A stretch of 64,000 nucleotides of DNA from Chromatocurvus halotolerans (GTDB lineage: Bacteria; Pseudomonadota; Gammaproteobacteria; Pseudomonadales; Halieaceae), in assembly GCF_004340525.1 (NCBI RefSeq), contig NZ_SLWX01000002.1, positions 186,001 through 250,000 of the forward strand, read 5' to 3'. Under the pieces are notes generated by a model that was given only the letters and a program-made list of their open reading frames with translations, searched no databases and was not told the DNA's origin. A program made the translations under genes and the position numbers. Shown here one piece after another: positions 48,001 through 57,293 of the stretch (position 1 is its first letter; the number at the start of each line of letters is the position of its first letter).

Positions 48001-49164
48001 TCAGTCCTGAACCGCACCGGGAGTCGCGCTGTCCTTTGTGGGGGCCTGTTCAGGGGTGCCGGGCGGTGGTCTGGTAGCTGGTTCGGTGGAGCCGTCGTCG
48101 GCGAGAAGGCCGAGGGCTTTGGCGCGTTTTTCCCAGTTGCGTCTGGCGAGAACCTGCATGTCGGTCACGCTGTCGGATTCGTCGACAATCTCGAGGCCGA
48201 GCAGCGTTTCGATCACGTCTTCCATCGTGACGACGCCGGACATGCCACCGTAGCTGTCCATGACCAGGGCAATGTGCTCACGGTTGGTGACAAACCAGTC
48301 AAACAGCTCTGGCAGCGCGCTGGTCTCGTCGACGGCTCGCAGGGGGCGTCGTATGTCAATGAGAGGGGTCTCCCCGGCGTCCCGGGTTTTCAGTTCGAGA
48401 ATCTCATTGCGCAGCACGTAGCCGGTAATGTCCTCGCGGCTGGCGCGCCGGTAGACGGGAATGCGCGAGAATCGCAATTTGTCATCGGCGTTTGCGGCGA
48501 GGAATTCATCGACAGTGTCTTCCTGCACGGCGGTTTTCACCACCATGCGCGGGGTCATGACGTCATGCGCGGTAATGTCCCGAAAGCGCAGCAGGTTCTG
48601 GATAATGGAGGTCTCACCGGCTTCGAATACCCCATCTTTCTCCCCGATTTCTGCCAGCGTCATGAACTCGGACCGGGTCAGCACGCTGGCGCTGTCGCCG
48701 TGATTCATGCGCCGGGTGATGAACTGGCAGGCCCACACCAGAGGATACAGCAGCACGATAATGACGCGCAGCGACATGACCGTGAAGGGCGCCAGTCGCT
48801 GCCACTGGTTCGCGCCAATGGTTTTCGGGATGATTTCCGACAGGATCAGGACTGCCAGCGTCATGACCGCCGGGACCACGAGGCCGGTAATCAGCGGGTT
48901 GGCGTCGGCCCAGATCAGCGTTGCCTGCTGGCCGACCCCGATGGCACCCACGGTATGCGCGATGGTGTTGAGCGTGAGTATCGCCGCCAGCGGGCGGTCA
49001 ATGTTTTCCTTGAAGGATTGCAGGTGTCGCCCGGTGGCACGGCCCTCCTCGGCGGCGAGCCGCGCATAGGCGGGAGAAATGCTCAACAGCACGGCCTCCC
49101 ACAGGGAGCAAAGGAAAGAGGTGACAATCGCGACGAGAAAAAAAAGCAGCAGCAGGCTTGTCAT
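48001..49164 (-). CDS. CNNM-domain/CBS-domain membrane protein (CorC-like hemolysin family)
   Basis: 387 residues. N-terminal DUF21/CNNM membrane domain with three or four helices (LLLLFFLVAIVTSFLCS, PLAAILTLNTIAHTVGAI, VMTLAVLILSEIIPKTIGAN), then two CBS domains (MTPRMVVKTAVQEDT and DSYGGMSGVVTMEDVIE), and an acidic proline-rich tail. Family members move Mg2+ or Na+ or act as cobalt-resistance factors. The transporter-associated C-terminal CorC_HlyC domain is missing or very short. Confidence 0.85.
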   Translation of the reverse strand: MTSLLLLFFLVAIVTSFLCSLWEAVLLSISPAYARLAAEEGRATGRHLQSFKENIDRPLAAILTLNTIAHTVGAIGVGQQATLIWADANPLITGLVVPAVMTLAVLILSEIIPKTIGANQWQRLAPFTVMSLRVIIVLLYPLVWACQFITRRMNHGDSASVLTRSEFMTLAEIGEKDGVFEAGETSIIQNLLRFRDITAHDVMTPRMVVKTAVQEDTVDEFLAANADDKLRFSRIPVYRRASREDITGYVLRNEILELKTRDAGETPLIDIRRPLRAVDETSALPELFDWFVTNREHIALVMDSYGGMSGVVTMEDVIETLLGLEIVDESDSVTDMQVLARRNWEKRAKALGLLADDGSTEPATRPPPGTPEQAPTKDSATPGAVQD

Positions 49165-49228
49165 TCGGGGGCTCCGGTGGACGGGTGCTGCCGGGGTCGC
49201 GATAACCCCGGCGCCGTGTCCTCAGCGG

Positions 49229-50692
49229 TCAACGTGACAGGCCGCCCATCAGCATGTACTTGATCTCGACGTAATCATCGATACCGTAGATGGATCCCTC
49301 GCGGCCCGAGCCGGATTCCTTGATGCCGCCGAATGGCGCCATGGCATTGGAGATAATGCCTTCGTTGATGCCGACAATGCCGTACTCGAGGGCTTCCCCA
49401 ACGCGCCAGACGCGACCGATATCCCGGGTGTAGAAATAAGACGCAAGGCCGAACTCGGTATCGTTGGCCAGGGCAATCGCCTCGTCTTCGTCGGCAAACC
49501 GCGTGACCGGCGCAACAGGTCCGAAAATTTCGTTGCGGAACACCGGCATGTCGGCGGTGACATCGGTGAGAACCGTGGGTTGATAGAAGTAGCCACCCAG
49601 GTCATGCATGCCGCCGCCAAGGGCGACGCTTGCGCCGGCGGCAACGCTGTCATCCACCAGCTTGCTTACGTCAGAGGCCGCCTGCTGGTTGATCAGGGGG
49701 CCGATGTTGACGCCGTCCTCCATGCCGTTGCCAACCTTCAGCGCTGCGGTGGCGCGGACCAGTTTTTCCACAAACGCATCGTAAACGCTGTCCTGGACGA
49801 TCAGTCGGTTGGAGCAGACGCAGGTCTGTCCCGCATTGCGGTATTTCGACACCATTGCGCCTTCTACAGCAGCGTCGAGATCGGCGTCCTCGAAGACGAT
49901 GAACGGTGCATTGCCGCCGAGCTCCATCGAGGTTTTCTTTACGGTTCCGGCACACTGTTCGATAAGCGTCTTGCCCACGGGCGTGGAGCCGGTAAAGGTC
50001 AGCTTACGAACCAGGGGATTGGCGGTGAGTTCGCCGCCGATATCCCGGGCGCTGCCGGCGACCACGTTGATCACGCCGGCGGGTACGCCGGCCCTGGTTG
50101 CCAGTTCGCACATGGCGAACGCGGACAGGGGGGTTTCGGTGGCCGGCTTGATAACGATGCTGCAGCCTGCGGCGAGCGCGGGTGCCGCCTTTCGCGCAAT
50201 CATGGCGTTCGGGAAATTCCACGGTGTGATTGCAGCGACCACGCCCACCGGCTGGCGAATACAGACAATACGCCGGTCTGCCGCCGGTCCCGGAATCACG
50301 TCGCCGTTGATGCGTTTCGCCTGCTCTGCAAACCATTCCACATAGGAGGCGCCGTAGGCGATTTCGCCGCGGGACTCCGCCAGGGGCTTGCCCTGCTCGG
50401 CGGTCATGATCATGGCCAGGTCTTCCTGATTTGCCATCAGCAGGTCGAACCATGCGCGGAGAATGTCGGACCGCTCCTTGGCCGGCCGTGATCGCCAGGC
50501 GCCCATTGCGGCATCTGCGGCCTGTATGGCGCGACGCGTATCCGCGACGCCGCCCTTTGCCACTTCGGCGATCGTGTCACCGTTTACCGGGTTGGTAACG
50601 GCAAAGGTCTCGCCGCTGTCGGCATCGGACCAGCTGCCGTCGATGTAGACGCCGGTCTGCAGGAGGGAAGAATCTGTCAGGCTGAGTGCCAT
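49229..50692 (-). CDS. gabD: Succinate-semialdehyde dehydrogenase-type aldehyde dehydrogenase
   Basis: 487 residues from ATG 50692. Catalytic Cys in NAGQTCVCSNRLIV and Glu in SMELGGNAPFIVFEDAD. The latter block and GSGREGSIYGIDDYVEIKY are characteristic of the GabD branch (succinate semialdehyde to succinate). The start is 49 bp downstream of the pspF stop on the same strand, but a functional link to psp is not evident. An upstream extension of the frame overlaps pspF and is not translated. Confidence 0.9.
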   Translation of the reverse strand: MALSLTDSSLLQTGVYIDGSWSDADSGETFAVTNPVNGDTIAEVAKGGVADTRRAIQAADAAMGAWRSRPAKERSDILRAWFDLLMANQEDLAMIMTAEQGKPLAESRGEIAYGASYVEWFAEQAKRINGDVIPGPAADRRIVCIRQPVGVVAAITPWNFPNAMIARKAAPALAAGCSIVIKPATETPLSAFAMCELATRAGVPAGVINVVAGSARDIGGELTANPLVRKLTFTGSTPVGKTLIEQCAGTVKKTSMELGGNAPFIVFEDADLDAAVEGAMVSKYRNAGQTCVCSNRLIVQDSVYDAFVEKLVRATAALKVGNGMEDGVNIGPLINQQAASDVSKLVDDSVAAGASVALGGGMHDLGGYFYQPTVLTDVTADMPVFRNEIFGPVAPVTRFADEDEAIALANDTEFGLASYFYTRDIGRVWRVGEALEYGIVGINEGIISNAMAPFGGIKESGSGREGSIYGIDDYVEIKYMLMGGLSR

Positions 50693-50741
50693 GCTGCGTT
50701 CCTCGTTGCCAGTGTCGATCAAGCTGTCATCCGCCGTGTGC

Positions 50742-51788
50742 TCAGGGTCGCCGACGTGGACCCCGGGTCCGCAGGCCGTGCTTGCGGACCAGTCCACGCA
50801 GGGCGTCATAGCTGATCCCGAGTGACGCGGCAGCCATCTTCTGATTGTAACTGTTCTCCGCGAGGCTTGCCTCCACCAGGCGACTCTCCTCTTCATGCAG
50901 GTAGTGACGCAGGTCAACGGGCAATGTCACAGCGGCGACAGCCCCGGTGTCTTCAGCTGGCGACGACGGCGCGACTCCCAGGGGGTTCGCGGTGGCTGCA
51001 GGCGGCGATTCGGCAAAGGGGGAGCGGAAGGGATCGAGCACGACAGCGTCGACCGGTTCGTCCGGTTGTCCCCAGCGATAGACCGACCGCTCCACCGCGT
51101 TTTTCAGTTCCCGGATATTGCCCAGCCAGGCGTGCGACAGCAGGGTGGCCAGGGCCCGCTGCGAGAAGCCGGGAAACAGCGGCCAGCCGAGCTCTGCACT
51201 CATTTGTACCGCAAAGTGCTGCGCCAGCTCCTCAATGTCCTCCTGGCGCTGGCGCAGCGCGGGAAGATGCAGAACGTCAAAGCTCAGCCGATCCAGCAGG
51301 TCGTGACGGAAGCGGTTTTCCGCGGCCAGCCTGGGCAGATCGGCGTGTGTGGCGGCGATGATGCGAACATCCACCTGCAGGGTTTCCTGGCCGCCCAGTC
51401 GCTCGAATTCCCCGTACTCCACCAGCCTCAGAAGCTTTTCCTGCAGGCGTGGGGAGGTGGTGGCGAGCTCGTCCAGAAACAGCGTGCCGCCGTCCGCCCG
51501 CTCAAAGCGGCCGCGTCGGCGCTGGCTGGCACCGGTGAATGCGCCGGATTCGTGACCAAACAGCTCCGACTCCAGCAGCGACTCTGCCATGGCGGCGCAG
51601 TTCACCTTGACGTAGGGGGCCTCCCAGCGCGGTGAAAGAAAGTGCAGTCGTTCTGCGGCGAGCTCCTTGCCCGTGCCGCGCTCGCCAACGATCAGTACCG
51701 GCCGGTTGATCGCCGCGAGATCTGAGAGACGATCCAGTGCCGCAGCGAGGGCGGGGGATTGGCCGATGATGCTTTCCTGGGTGCGCAT
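50742..51788 (-). CDS. pspF: PspF, sigma-54 activator of the psp operon
   Basis: 348 residues. AAA+ motifs are GERGTGKE (Walker A, 35-42), GAFTGA (82-87, sigma-54 contact) and DGGTLFLDELATTS (Walker B). There is no N-terminal sensor domain, as in E. coli PspF, and a Fis-type HTH at the end (YNQKMAAASLGISYDALRGL). The protein is normally held inactive by PspA. It is divergent from pspA, with the likely enhancer sites in between. Confidence 0.93.
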   Translation of the reverse strand: MRTQESIIGQSPALAAALDRLSDLAAINRPVLIVGERGTGKELAAERLHFLSPRWEAPYVKVNCAAMAESLLESELFGHESGAFTGASQRRRGRFERADGGTLFLDELATTSPRLQEKLLRLVEYGEFERLGGQETLQVDVRIIAATHADLPRLAAENRFRHDLLDRLSFDVLHLPALRQRQEDIEELAQHFAVQMSAELGWPLFPGFSQRALATLLSHAWLGNIRELKNAVERSVYRWGQPDEPVDAVVLDPFRSPFAESPPAATANPLGVAPSSPAEDTGAVAAVTLPVDLRHYLHEEESRLVEASLAENSYNQKMAAASLGISYDALRGLVRKHGLRTRGPRRRP

Positions 51789-51809
51789 ACTGTCAATATA
51801 GCGCTAAAA

Positions 51810-51843
51810 GGTGAAAAATACCTTTAAAGCCGGTAAAAAATAC
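51810..51843 (+). promoter_or_regulatory. Candidate PspF upstream activating sites
   Basis: Direct repeats GGTGAAAAATAC (51810-51821) and GGTAAAAAATAC (51832-51843) match at 11 of 12 positions and start 22 bp apart, two helical turns. They lie 76 bp or more before the sigma-54 -24 box and just upstream of the pspF start, so PspF bound here could both activate pspA and limit its own transcription. The first repeat sits in AAAGGT-N7-ACCTTT. Confidence 0.6.
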
Positions 51844-51918
51844 GCTTTTTGATCGTTATACTGAAGAAAGATTCAAGTTATAAGTGGCAAGGTATTGTAA
51901 ATTAACGATAAACGAGTA

Positions 51919-51936
51919 TTGGCATGTAATCTGCAA
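51919..51936 (+). promoter_or_regulatory. Sigma-54 promoter of pspABC
   Basis: TTGGCATGTAATCTGCAA: GG at 51921-51922 and GC at 51933-51934, exactly ten bases between, the defining -24/-12 spacing. TTGGCA and TGCAA match the consensus well. The expected start is near 51946, about 85 bp before the pspA ATG. Confidence 0.8.
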
Positions 51937-52031
51937 AGCTGTGAGAGGAAAGCCAGGGAGCATCGTATGGGCTCCAGCGGCCTAACGCAGCACAGAGAGC
52001 CCCACCGCGGGGCAACAGAAGGAGCAGTCTC

Positions 52032-52730
52032 ATGGGTATTTTTTCGCGCATGACCGATATCATCAATTCCAACCTCAACGCCTTGCTCGACAGCGCCGAG
52101 GACCCGGAAAAGATGATTCGCCTGATCATTCAGGAAATGGAAGACACGCTGGTCGAGGTGCGCAGTTCCTCGGCCCGGGTGATAGCCGATCGCCGGCAGG
52201 CAGCGCGCCGTCTTGAGCAGGTGCGCGAGGAGGCCGCCAACTGGGAGGAGAAAGCACGCCTTGCCATCAGCAAGGGTCGCGACGATCTGGCGCGGGCCGC
52301 GCTTCAGGAAAAGCGTGAACTGGAGAGCGATGTCCGGGCCGTGGAGGAGGAGATGGCGGCCACCGACGAGCATGTTGCGCACCTGAATACGGAGATCGCC
52401 CAGCTGCAGCAGAAGCTGAGCGACGCCAAGGCCAAGCAGAAAGCTCTGGTAATGCGCACGGCCACCGTCGAGTCGCGCATCAAGGTGAAGAGGCAGGTCA
52501 ACCGCGAAGCGCTGGATGATGCCTTCGATCGCTTTGCGCAGTTTGAGCGGCGGATGGATAATCTGGAAAGCCAGCTCGAGGTCATGGATATCGGTCGCGA
52601 TGTATCGCCGGGGCTGGCGGCGGAAATCGACGCGCTGCAGGAAGACGAGCGCATCAACCGCGAACTGGAGCGGCTGCGTGCCGAAGTGACAGGCGGGCAG
52701 CCGGAACACGGGAAACAGGATCAGGCCTGA
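52032..52730 (+). CDS. pspA: Phage shock protein A
   Basis: 232 residues of nearly continuous helix and coiled coil (MTDIINSNLNALLDSAEDPE opening, then KMIRLIIQEMEDTLVEVRSS). PspA binds PspF under normal conditions, and under membrane stress forms ESCRT-III-like assemblies that support the inner membrane. The start has AAGGAG seven bases upstream. First gene of the pspABC operon. Confidence 0.95.
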   Translation: MGIFSRMTDIINSNLNALLDSAEDPEKMIRLIIQEMEDTLVEVRSSSARVIADRRQAARRLEQVREEAANWEEKARLAISKGRDDLARAALQEKRELESDVRAVEEEMAATDEHVAHLNTEIAQLQQKLSDAKAKQKALVMRTATVESRIKVKRQVNREALDDAFDRFAQFERRMDNLESQLEVMDIGRDVSPGLAAEIDALQEDERINRELERLRAEVTGGQPEHGKQDQA

Positions 52731-52754
52731 TGGCCGAGGGGAGAGGACGCAACC

Positions 52755-53042
52755 ATGGAATTCTGGCAATTCATGAGTATCCCGTCGATCCTGTTCGCCG
52801 TTGTCGTGGCGCCGATCTGGATCATCATGCACTACCGTAGCGTGAACCGATCCAGTCGCAGCCTCAACCGGGAGGACCTGGAGCGCATAGAGCAGATGCT
52901 GGTGACGGTGGATCGCCTCACCGACCGCATTGAAACGCTGGAATCCATACTCGATGGAGATCACCGGGACTGGCGCGGACAGGCGGGTCGCCAGCGCGGC
53001 GAAAAGCCACAGGCCACACAGGAGCCACGCTATGACGCATGA
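52755..53042 (+). CDS. pspB: Phage shock protein B
   Basis: 95 residues with one N-terminal membrane helix (SIPSILFAVVVAPIWIIMHY) and a helical cytosolic part with leucine heptads (RIEQMLVTVDRLTDRIETLE). PspB and PspC sense inner-membrane damage and recruit PspA. It overlaps pspC by 11 bp. Confidence 0.92.
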   Translation: MEFWQFMSIPSILFAVVVAPIWIIMHYRSVNRSSRSLNREDLERIEQMLVTVDRLTDRIETLESILDGDHRDWRGQAGRQRGEKPQATQEPRYDA

Positions 53043-53559
53043 CCAATACGATCGAAACCGCCAGGGCGGGCCGCGCGAGACACTGGACACCTTTCGCGCG
53101 CGCAAGCGTCGGGGCTGGGATCTGGGGCTATACCGCAACACGCGAAGTGGCAAAATCGCCGGGGTTGCGGCTGGCATCGCCGATTACTGGGATGTCGCGC
53201 ACTGGGTGGTGCGACTGCTGTGGGTCGCCGCGTTTCTCTTTACCGGCACGCTGTCCCTCTGGGCCTATCTGGCAGGGTGGCTGCTGCTGGCGCCGCGACG
53301 CGAACGCATGGCGGAGGCGGAAGATGCTGGTGCAGCATGGGTCGCCGGAGGAGGGGGAAGTGCCGGTGCCGCCATGGAATACGACGAGGATCGGCATGAT
53401 TTCCGACCGCGCAAGGCGTTCCGCTACAGTGACAGCGCGAGCCAGCGTCTGCGCAAGGCCCAGGAGCGGCTCGATGCGGCCAGCGCGCGGGTGCAGCGTA
53501 TGGAGACTTACGTCACTTCCCGGCAATATGCGCTTAACAGGGAATTCTCGCGGCTGTAA
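53032..53559 (+). CDS. pspC: Phage shock protein C
   Basis: 175 residues from ATG 53032. PspC domain with the YRNTRSGKIAGVAAGIADYW start and two membrane segments (WVVRLLWVAAFLF, LSLWAYLAGWLLLAP). A C-terminal coiled-coil tail is present (SQRLRKAQERLDAASARVQR). It works with PspB. Gene overlap with pspB indicates coupling; no pspD is present. Confidence 0.92.
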   Translation: MTHDQYDRNRQGGPRETLDTFRARKRRGWDLGLYRNTRSGKIAGVAAGIADYWDVAHWVVRLLWVAAFLFTGTLSLWAYLAGWLLLAPRRERMAEAEDAGAAWVAGGGGSAGAAMEYDEDRHDFRPRKAFRYSDSASQRLRKAQERLDAASARVQRMETYVTSRQYALNREFSRL

Positions 53560-53685
53560 AGCCGCGCCTGACCGGCGCTGGTCCGCCACTTTCAGCAACT
53601 GATGAATCTGCGCTATGCTCCGGTCCGACGATAAGGAAACCGCTGTTCGCAGGAAGCGCAGCGCATTCAGCGCCGGAGGTAAACA

Positions 53686-54510
53686 TTGGATCATTCAGGT
53701 CTGGCAGCAGTGGATGAAGGACCGCTGCCGCCGCCGGTGGCCATGTCAGTCGACATGCCGCCACCCCATCCGCTATTGGCTCTGACCGAGGTACACCGGG
53801 TCGTGATCGAGGCGGCATCGCTGTCTCTGGCCTCACGCTTTCTCGATCGGGCGCCGCGGGGCGATGGTCATCCGGTGATGGTCCTGCCAGGTTTTCTCGG
53901 CTCTGATGGTTACACGGCATCGCTGCGTCGCTACCTCACGCGGCAGGGGTATGCCGTTCATGGCTGGGGCCTGGGCCGTAATCTGGGTCCCCGAGAGGGG
54001 GTGCTTGAGGGCTTGCTGGAGCGCATCGAGTTTCTCGGTGACCGCTACCAGTGCGCCGTGTCGCTGATCGGTCACAGTCTCGGCGGTATTTTTGCCAGGG
54101 AACTGGCGCGTGAGGCACCGGAGCGGGTCAGACAGGTCATTTCCCTGGGTAGCCCCTTTGGTGAGGGGCGCTGGACAGGGTCCTATCCCTCTAGACTGTT
54201 CTCCAGTCTGAACCCTCCCGAGGAGATACCGGTCGCCGAGGATCTCCTCCCAAATGCGCCGCCGGTGCCCACCACCGCGATCTATTCCCGGGGAGATGGC
54301 ATCGTCAACTGGCGAACCGCACGGCAGCATCCGGAATTCGGCCACGCGCGTGCGCAGAGCATCGAGGTTCGCGGCAGCCACTGCGGCATGACGCTGAACC
54401 CGTCGGTGTGGTTCCTGCTCGCCGAGCGGCTGGCGCAGCCTGCCGACGGCTGGCAGCCGTTCGAGCGGCGTCACTGGACTGCGCTAGTTTACCCCGCCGC
54501 AGCGGATTGA
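53686..54510 (+). CDS. Alpha/beta hydrolase (esterase/lipase-like)
   Basis: 274 residues from TTG 53686, which has GGAGGT five bases before it. The nucleophile elbow is LIGHSLGGIFARELA (GHSLG), the oxyanion region is VMVLPGFLGSDGYTAS, and a histidine lies in EVRGSHCGMTLNPSVW. A downstream ATG at 53728 would remove 14 residues. It may be a triacylglycerol lipase-like protein acting on short or medium acyl esters. Convergent with fghA. Substrate unknown. Confidence 0.83.
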   Translation: MDHSGLAAVDEGPLPPPVAMSVDMPPPHPLLALTEVHRVVIEAASLSLASRFLDRAPRGDGHPVMVLPGFLGSDGYTASLRRYLTRQGYAVHGWGLGRNLGPREGVLEGLLERIEFLGDRYQCAVSLIGHSLGGIFARELAREAPERVRQVISLGSPFGEGRWTGSYPSRLFSSLNPPEEIPVAEDLLPNAPPVPTTAIYSRGDGIVNWRTARQHPEFGHARAQSIEVRGSHCGMTLNPSVWFLLAERLAQPADGWQPFERRHWTALVYPAAAD

Positions 54511-54519
54511 TCCTGCGAC

Positions 54520-55371
54520 TCAGTCTGAACCGCGCAGGTGCGCCGCGTGAAACGCGATGTGTTCGCCAATGAAGGTGGCAATAAAGTAATAGCTGTGGTC
54601 ATAGCCCGGGTGATAGTGGATTGATGCCTCGTATCCGGTGTCCGCGCAGGCATGTTCGAAAAGCGGGGTTTTCAGCTGCTCTGCGAGAAAGTTGTCGTCC
54701 TCACCCTGGTCGATCCGCAGCGGTTTCTGCGCCGCGCCGGCACGCACCAGTTCGGTGGCATCCCAGGCTTTCCAGGCGTCGCGATCGTCGCCGAGATAAT
54801 GGCCCAGTGCTTTCTCCCCCCAGGGGCACTGACTCGGTGCCACGATCGGCGCAAAGGCGGAAAGGCTCGCCCACTTCTCGGGATTGCGCAGGCCGATGAC
54901 GAGGGCGCCGTGCCCACCCATGGAGTGCCCCATCAGCCCGGCTCTGAGCGGGTTGATGGGTAGCTCCTCTGCGATCAACGTTGTCAGCTCGTCCTGAATA
55001 TAGTCGTACATCCGATAATGGGTGGACCAGGGTTCCTGCGTGGCGTTGACATAAAAGCCGGCGCCGAGGCCAAAATCCCAGGCACCGTCCGGATCATCCG
55101 GCACGTCCTCACCCCGCGGGCTGGTATCCGGTGCAATCAGTGCGACGCCCTGTTCCGCGGCGTAGCGCTGTGCGCCGGCCTTGGTCATGACGTTTTCATC
55201 CGTGCAGGTCAGGCCGGAGAGAAACCATATCGCGGGCACCTTGGCCCGCGATGCCTGCGGCGGCAGGTATACCGAAAACTGCATGTCGCAGCCCAGTGTC
55301 CCTGAGCGGTGGCGGAACCTGAGTTGCTGGCCGTCAAAACAGCGGGTTCTGCTGATTTCCTCAAGCGTCAT
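54520..55371 (-). CDS. fghA: S-formylglutathione hydrolase
   Basis: 283 residues from ATG 55371. Nucleophile elbow GLMGHSMGGHGALVIGLRN and the YDHSYYFIATFIGEH histidine motif are diagnostic of FghA/esterase D. It splits S-formylglutathione to formate and glutathione in formaldehyde removal. The usual partner, a glutathione-dependent formaldehyde dehydrogenase, is not adjacent. The upstream extension of the frame is not supported. Confidence 0.94.
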   Translation of the reverse strand: MTLEEISRTRCFDGQQLRFRHRSGTLGCDMQFSVYLPPQASRAKVPAIWFLSGLTCTDENVMTKAGAQRYAAEQGVALIAPDTSPRGEDVPDDPDGAWDFGLGAGFYVNATQEPWSTHYRMYDYIQDELTTLIAEELPINPLRAGLMGHSMGGHGALVIGLRNPEKWASLSAFAPIVAPSQCPWGEKALGHYLGDDRDAWKAWDATELVRAGAAQKPLRIDQGEDDNFLAEQLKTPLFEHACADTGYEASIHYHPGYDHSYYFIATFIGEHIAFHAAHLRGSD

Positions 55372-55517
55372 GGAAGCCTCTTTGTGGAGATGTCTCATCG
55401 CACAGTATACCTGTCTGTCACTCCCTCGCGAGGGCCAGGCAAGGGGTCGCGGGCATGGGCAGATCGATGCTTTTGCTTTACTCTGCGCAGGGTGTAACCA
55501 GAGAAAAAGGACAGCAA

Positions 55518-56342
55518 ATGCAGGAGCGTTGGGAAGCCTTCGGCGGCTCGGGAGATCCGCTGGTTTTCGCACATGCCAACGGTTATCCCCCCGGCAGTTA
55601 CCGGCAGCTTCTGCAGCCGCTGGGTGAGCGCTACAGTGTTGCTGCCGTTCGGCACCGCCCACTCTGGGGAGAGCCGCATCCCCCGCTTCGCCTGCGCTGG
55701 CAGCTCTTTGCCAACGATCTGATTGACACGCTCAAGGCGCATCACGACGCCCCCGTGTGGTTGCTCGGCCACTCTCTCGGTGCTGTGGTGGGAGTGCTGG
55801 CGGCGGCTCGTGAGCCGGCGCTTTTCCGGGGGCTGGTCCTGCTGGACCCCGTTTTTCTGCCGACGCGATTCGTCGTCGGCGTGGCGTTGACGCCGCGTTC
55901 CCGATTGCAACGGATGCCGATGATCCGCCGCGCGCTGGCCCGCCCCGATCAGTTTCCCGACGCGCAGGCAGCATTCGACTTTTATCGCGGCAAGCGCGCC
56001 TTCAGTGGATTCAGTGATGACGCGCTGCGTGATTACGTTGGCGCAAGTACCGCTCCGGCGAATGACGACGGCATCAAGCTGCTATTCCCGCCGGCCTGGG
56101 AGGCCGGGATTTATGGCTCTGCGCCATGGATATGGCCGACCCTGAAGCGCGTTTCGCTTCCGGTTCTCGGCCTGCGTGGCAGCGACTCGCAAACGCTGTC
56201 GGCGTCTGCATTCCGGCGCTGGGGGCGTGCGCAGCCACAGGCGGAACTGCATACCGTGCCCGGCGGTCATCTGTTTCCGCTGGAGCATCCCCGGTCGACG
56301 GCGGCGCATATTCTCGGGTATCTGCAACGGCACGAAGACTGA
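55518..56342 (+). CDS. Alpha/beta hydrolase
   Basis: 274 residues from ATG 55518 with AAGGA six bases upstream; an in-frame ATG at 55455 lacks a ribosome site. Motifs are VFAHANGYPPGSYRQLL, WLLGHSLGAVVGVLAA (nucleophile elbow) and a C-terminal histidine in VPGGHLFPLEHP. This is a soluble hydrolase, close to the broad acyl-esterase or haloalkane-type group; substrate unknown. A 146-bp gap separates it from fghA on the other strand. Confidence 0.85.
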   Translation: MQERWEAFGGSGDPLVFAHANGYPPGSYRQLLQPLGERYSVAAVRHRPLWGEPHPPLRLRWQLFANDLIDTLKAHHDAPVWLLGHSLGAVVGVLAAAREPALFRGLVLLDPVFLPTRFVVGVALTPRSRLQRMPMIRRALARPDQFPDAQAAFDFYRGKRAFSGFSDDALRDYVGASTAPANDDGIKLLFPPAWEAGIYGSAPWIWPTLKRVSLPVLGLRGSDSQTLSASAFRRWGRAQPQAELHTVPGGHLFPLEHPRSTAAHILGYLQRHED

Positions 56343-56411
56343 TCTGGGGCCTGCGCAGCCCGCAACAGTGACTGTATGGATACGCCCACGGGGCGTCAGA
56401 ATGGAGAGAAC

Positions 56412-57293
56412 ATGGGCAGGATAATGGTGATTGCGGATCGCAAGGGACCTTGCGTGGCGACGGCGCGCGGTCTTGCGCTGGCAGAGGCTTTGGGTTGCTC
56501 GGTAGAAATCGTGGCATTCACGTATGCGTCGCTGCGGCGTCTCGGTATTCCACGCGATGAGCAGGCCGGTGTGAAGCGCGGAATGCTCGACCGCCGCGAG
56601 CAGGTGCTGCGCGAGCAGATTGATCGGGAAGCGCCAGCCGGCACACGCGTAGGCCTGCGCGTTGTGTGGATGAAGGATATCGCCCCCTGGGTGATACAGC
56701 GAACCGAGTCGAGAGAGTACGACTATGTTGTGAAAACGGCGCACCACAGTGCCTCGGTGTCCTACACGTCCACGGACTGGCAGCTGCTGCGCGAGAGTGC
56801 GGCCCCGGTGCTCATCGTGGCGGGAAAGCGCTGGCATCGTCAGCGCCCCTTGCTGGTGGCGCTCGACCTTGCCACGCGGTCAAAGAGCAAGCGGGCGCTC
56901 AACAGGGTGGTTCTCGGGCACGCCAACAGGCTGGCCGAAGCACTTGGCGTGTCGCTGTCCTGTATCAGTGCCATGGAAATTCCGCATCTGCTGACGGATC
57001 TCGATGTGCTGGACCCGAACGATTTCACCCGTCGGATGAAGCGCGATATGCAGCCTCATATCACTGAGCTCGCCGACGCGTTCTCGCTGCCGACAACGGT
57101 GTTTCGTTGCCGGCGGGGGGCGACCGCGGACGTGATTTCCCGTGAAGTGGCAAAGCTGGACGCGCAGCTGGTGGTGATTGGCACAGTCGGTCGCCGCGGT
57201 TTACGCGCGAAGCTGCTTGGCAACACGGCGGAATCGGTGCTGCAGAGCCTGTCCACCGATGTGCTTGCCGTGCGTCCACCGGTGGAAAAATGA
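56412..57293 (+). CDS. Universal stress protein, UspE-like tandem domain
   Basis: 293 residues from ATG 56412, AGAG before it. Two Usp domains are present (RIMVIADRKGPCVATARGL; RPLLVALDLATRSKSKRAL). The C-terminal one keeps the nucleotide signature VIGTVGRRGLRAKLLGNTAE; the N-terminal one lacks a clear G-x2-G motif, as in UspE. Such proteins support survival in stasis. It ends on a Pho-box-like site, and ppk follows after 111 bp, linking it to starvation. Confidence 0.86.
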   Translation: MGRIMVIADRKGPCVATARGLALAEALGCSVEIVAFTYASLRRLGIPRDEQAGVKRGMLDRREQVLREQIDREAPAGTRVGLRVVWMKDIAPWVIQRTESREYDYVVKTAHHSASVSYTSTDWQLLRESAAPVLIVAGKRWHRQRPLLVALDLATRSKSKRALNRVVLGHANRLAEALGVSLSCISAMEIPHLLTDLDVLDPNDFTRRMKRDMQPHITELADAFSLPTTVFRCRRGATADVISREVAKLDAQLVVIGTVGRRGLRAKLLGNTAESVLQSLSTDVLAVRPPVEK

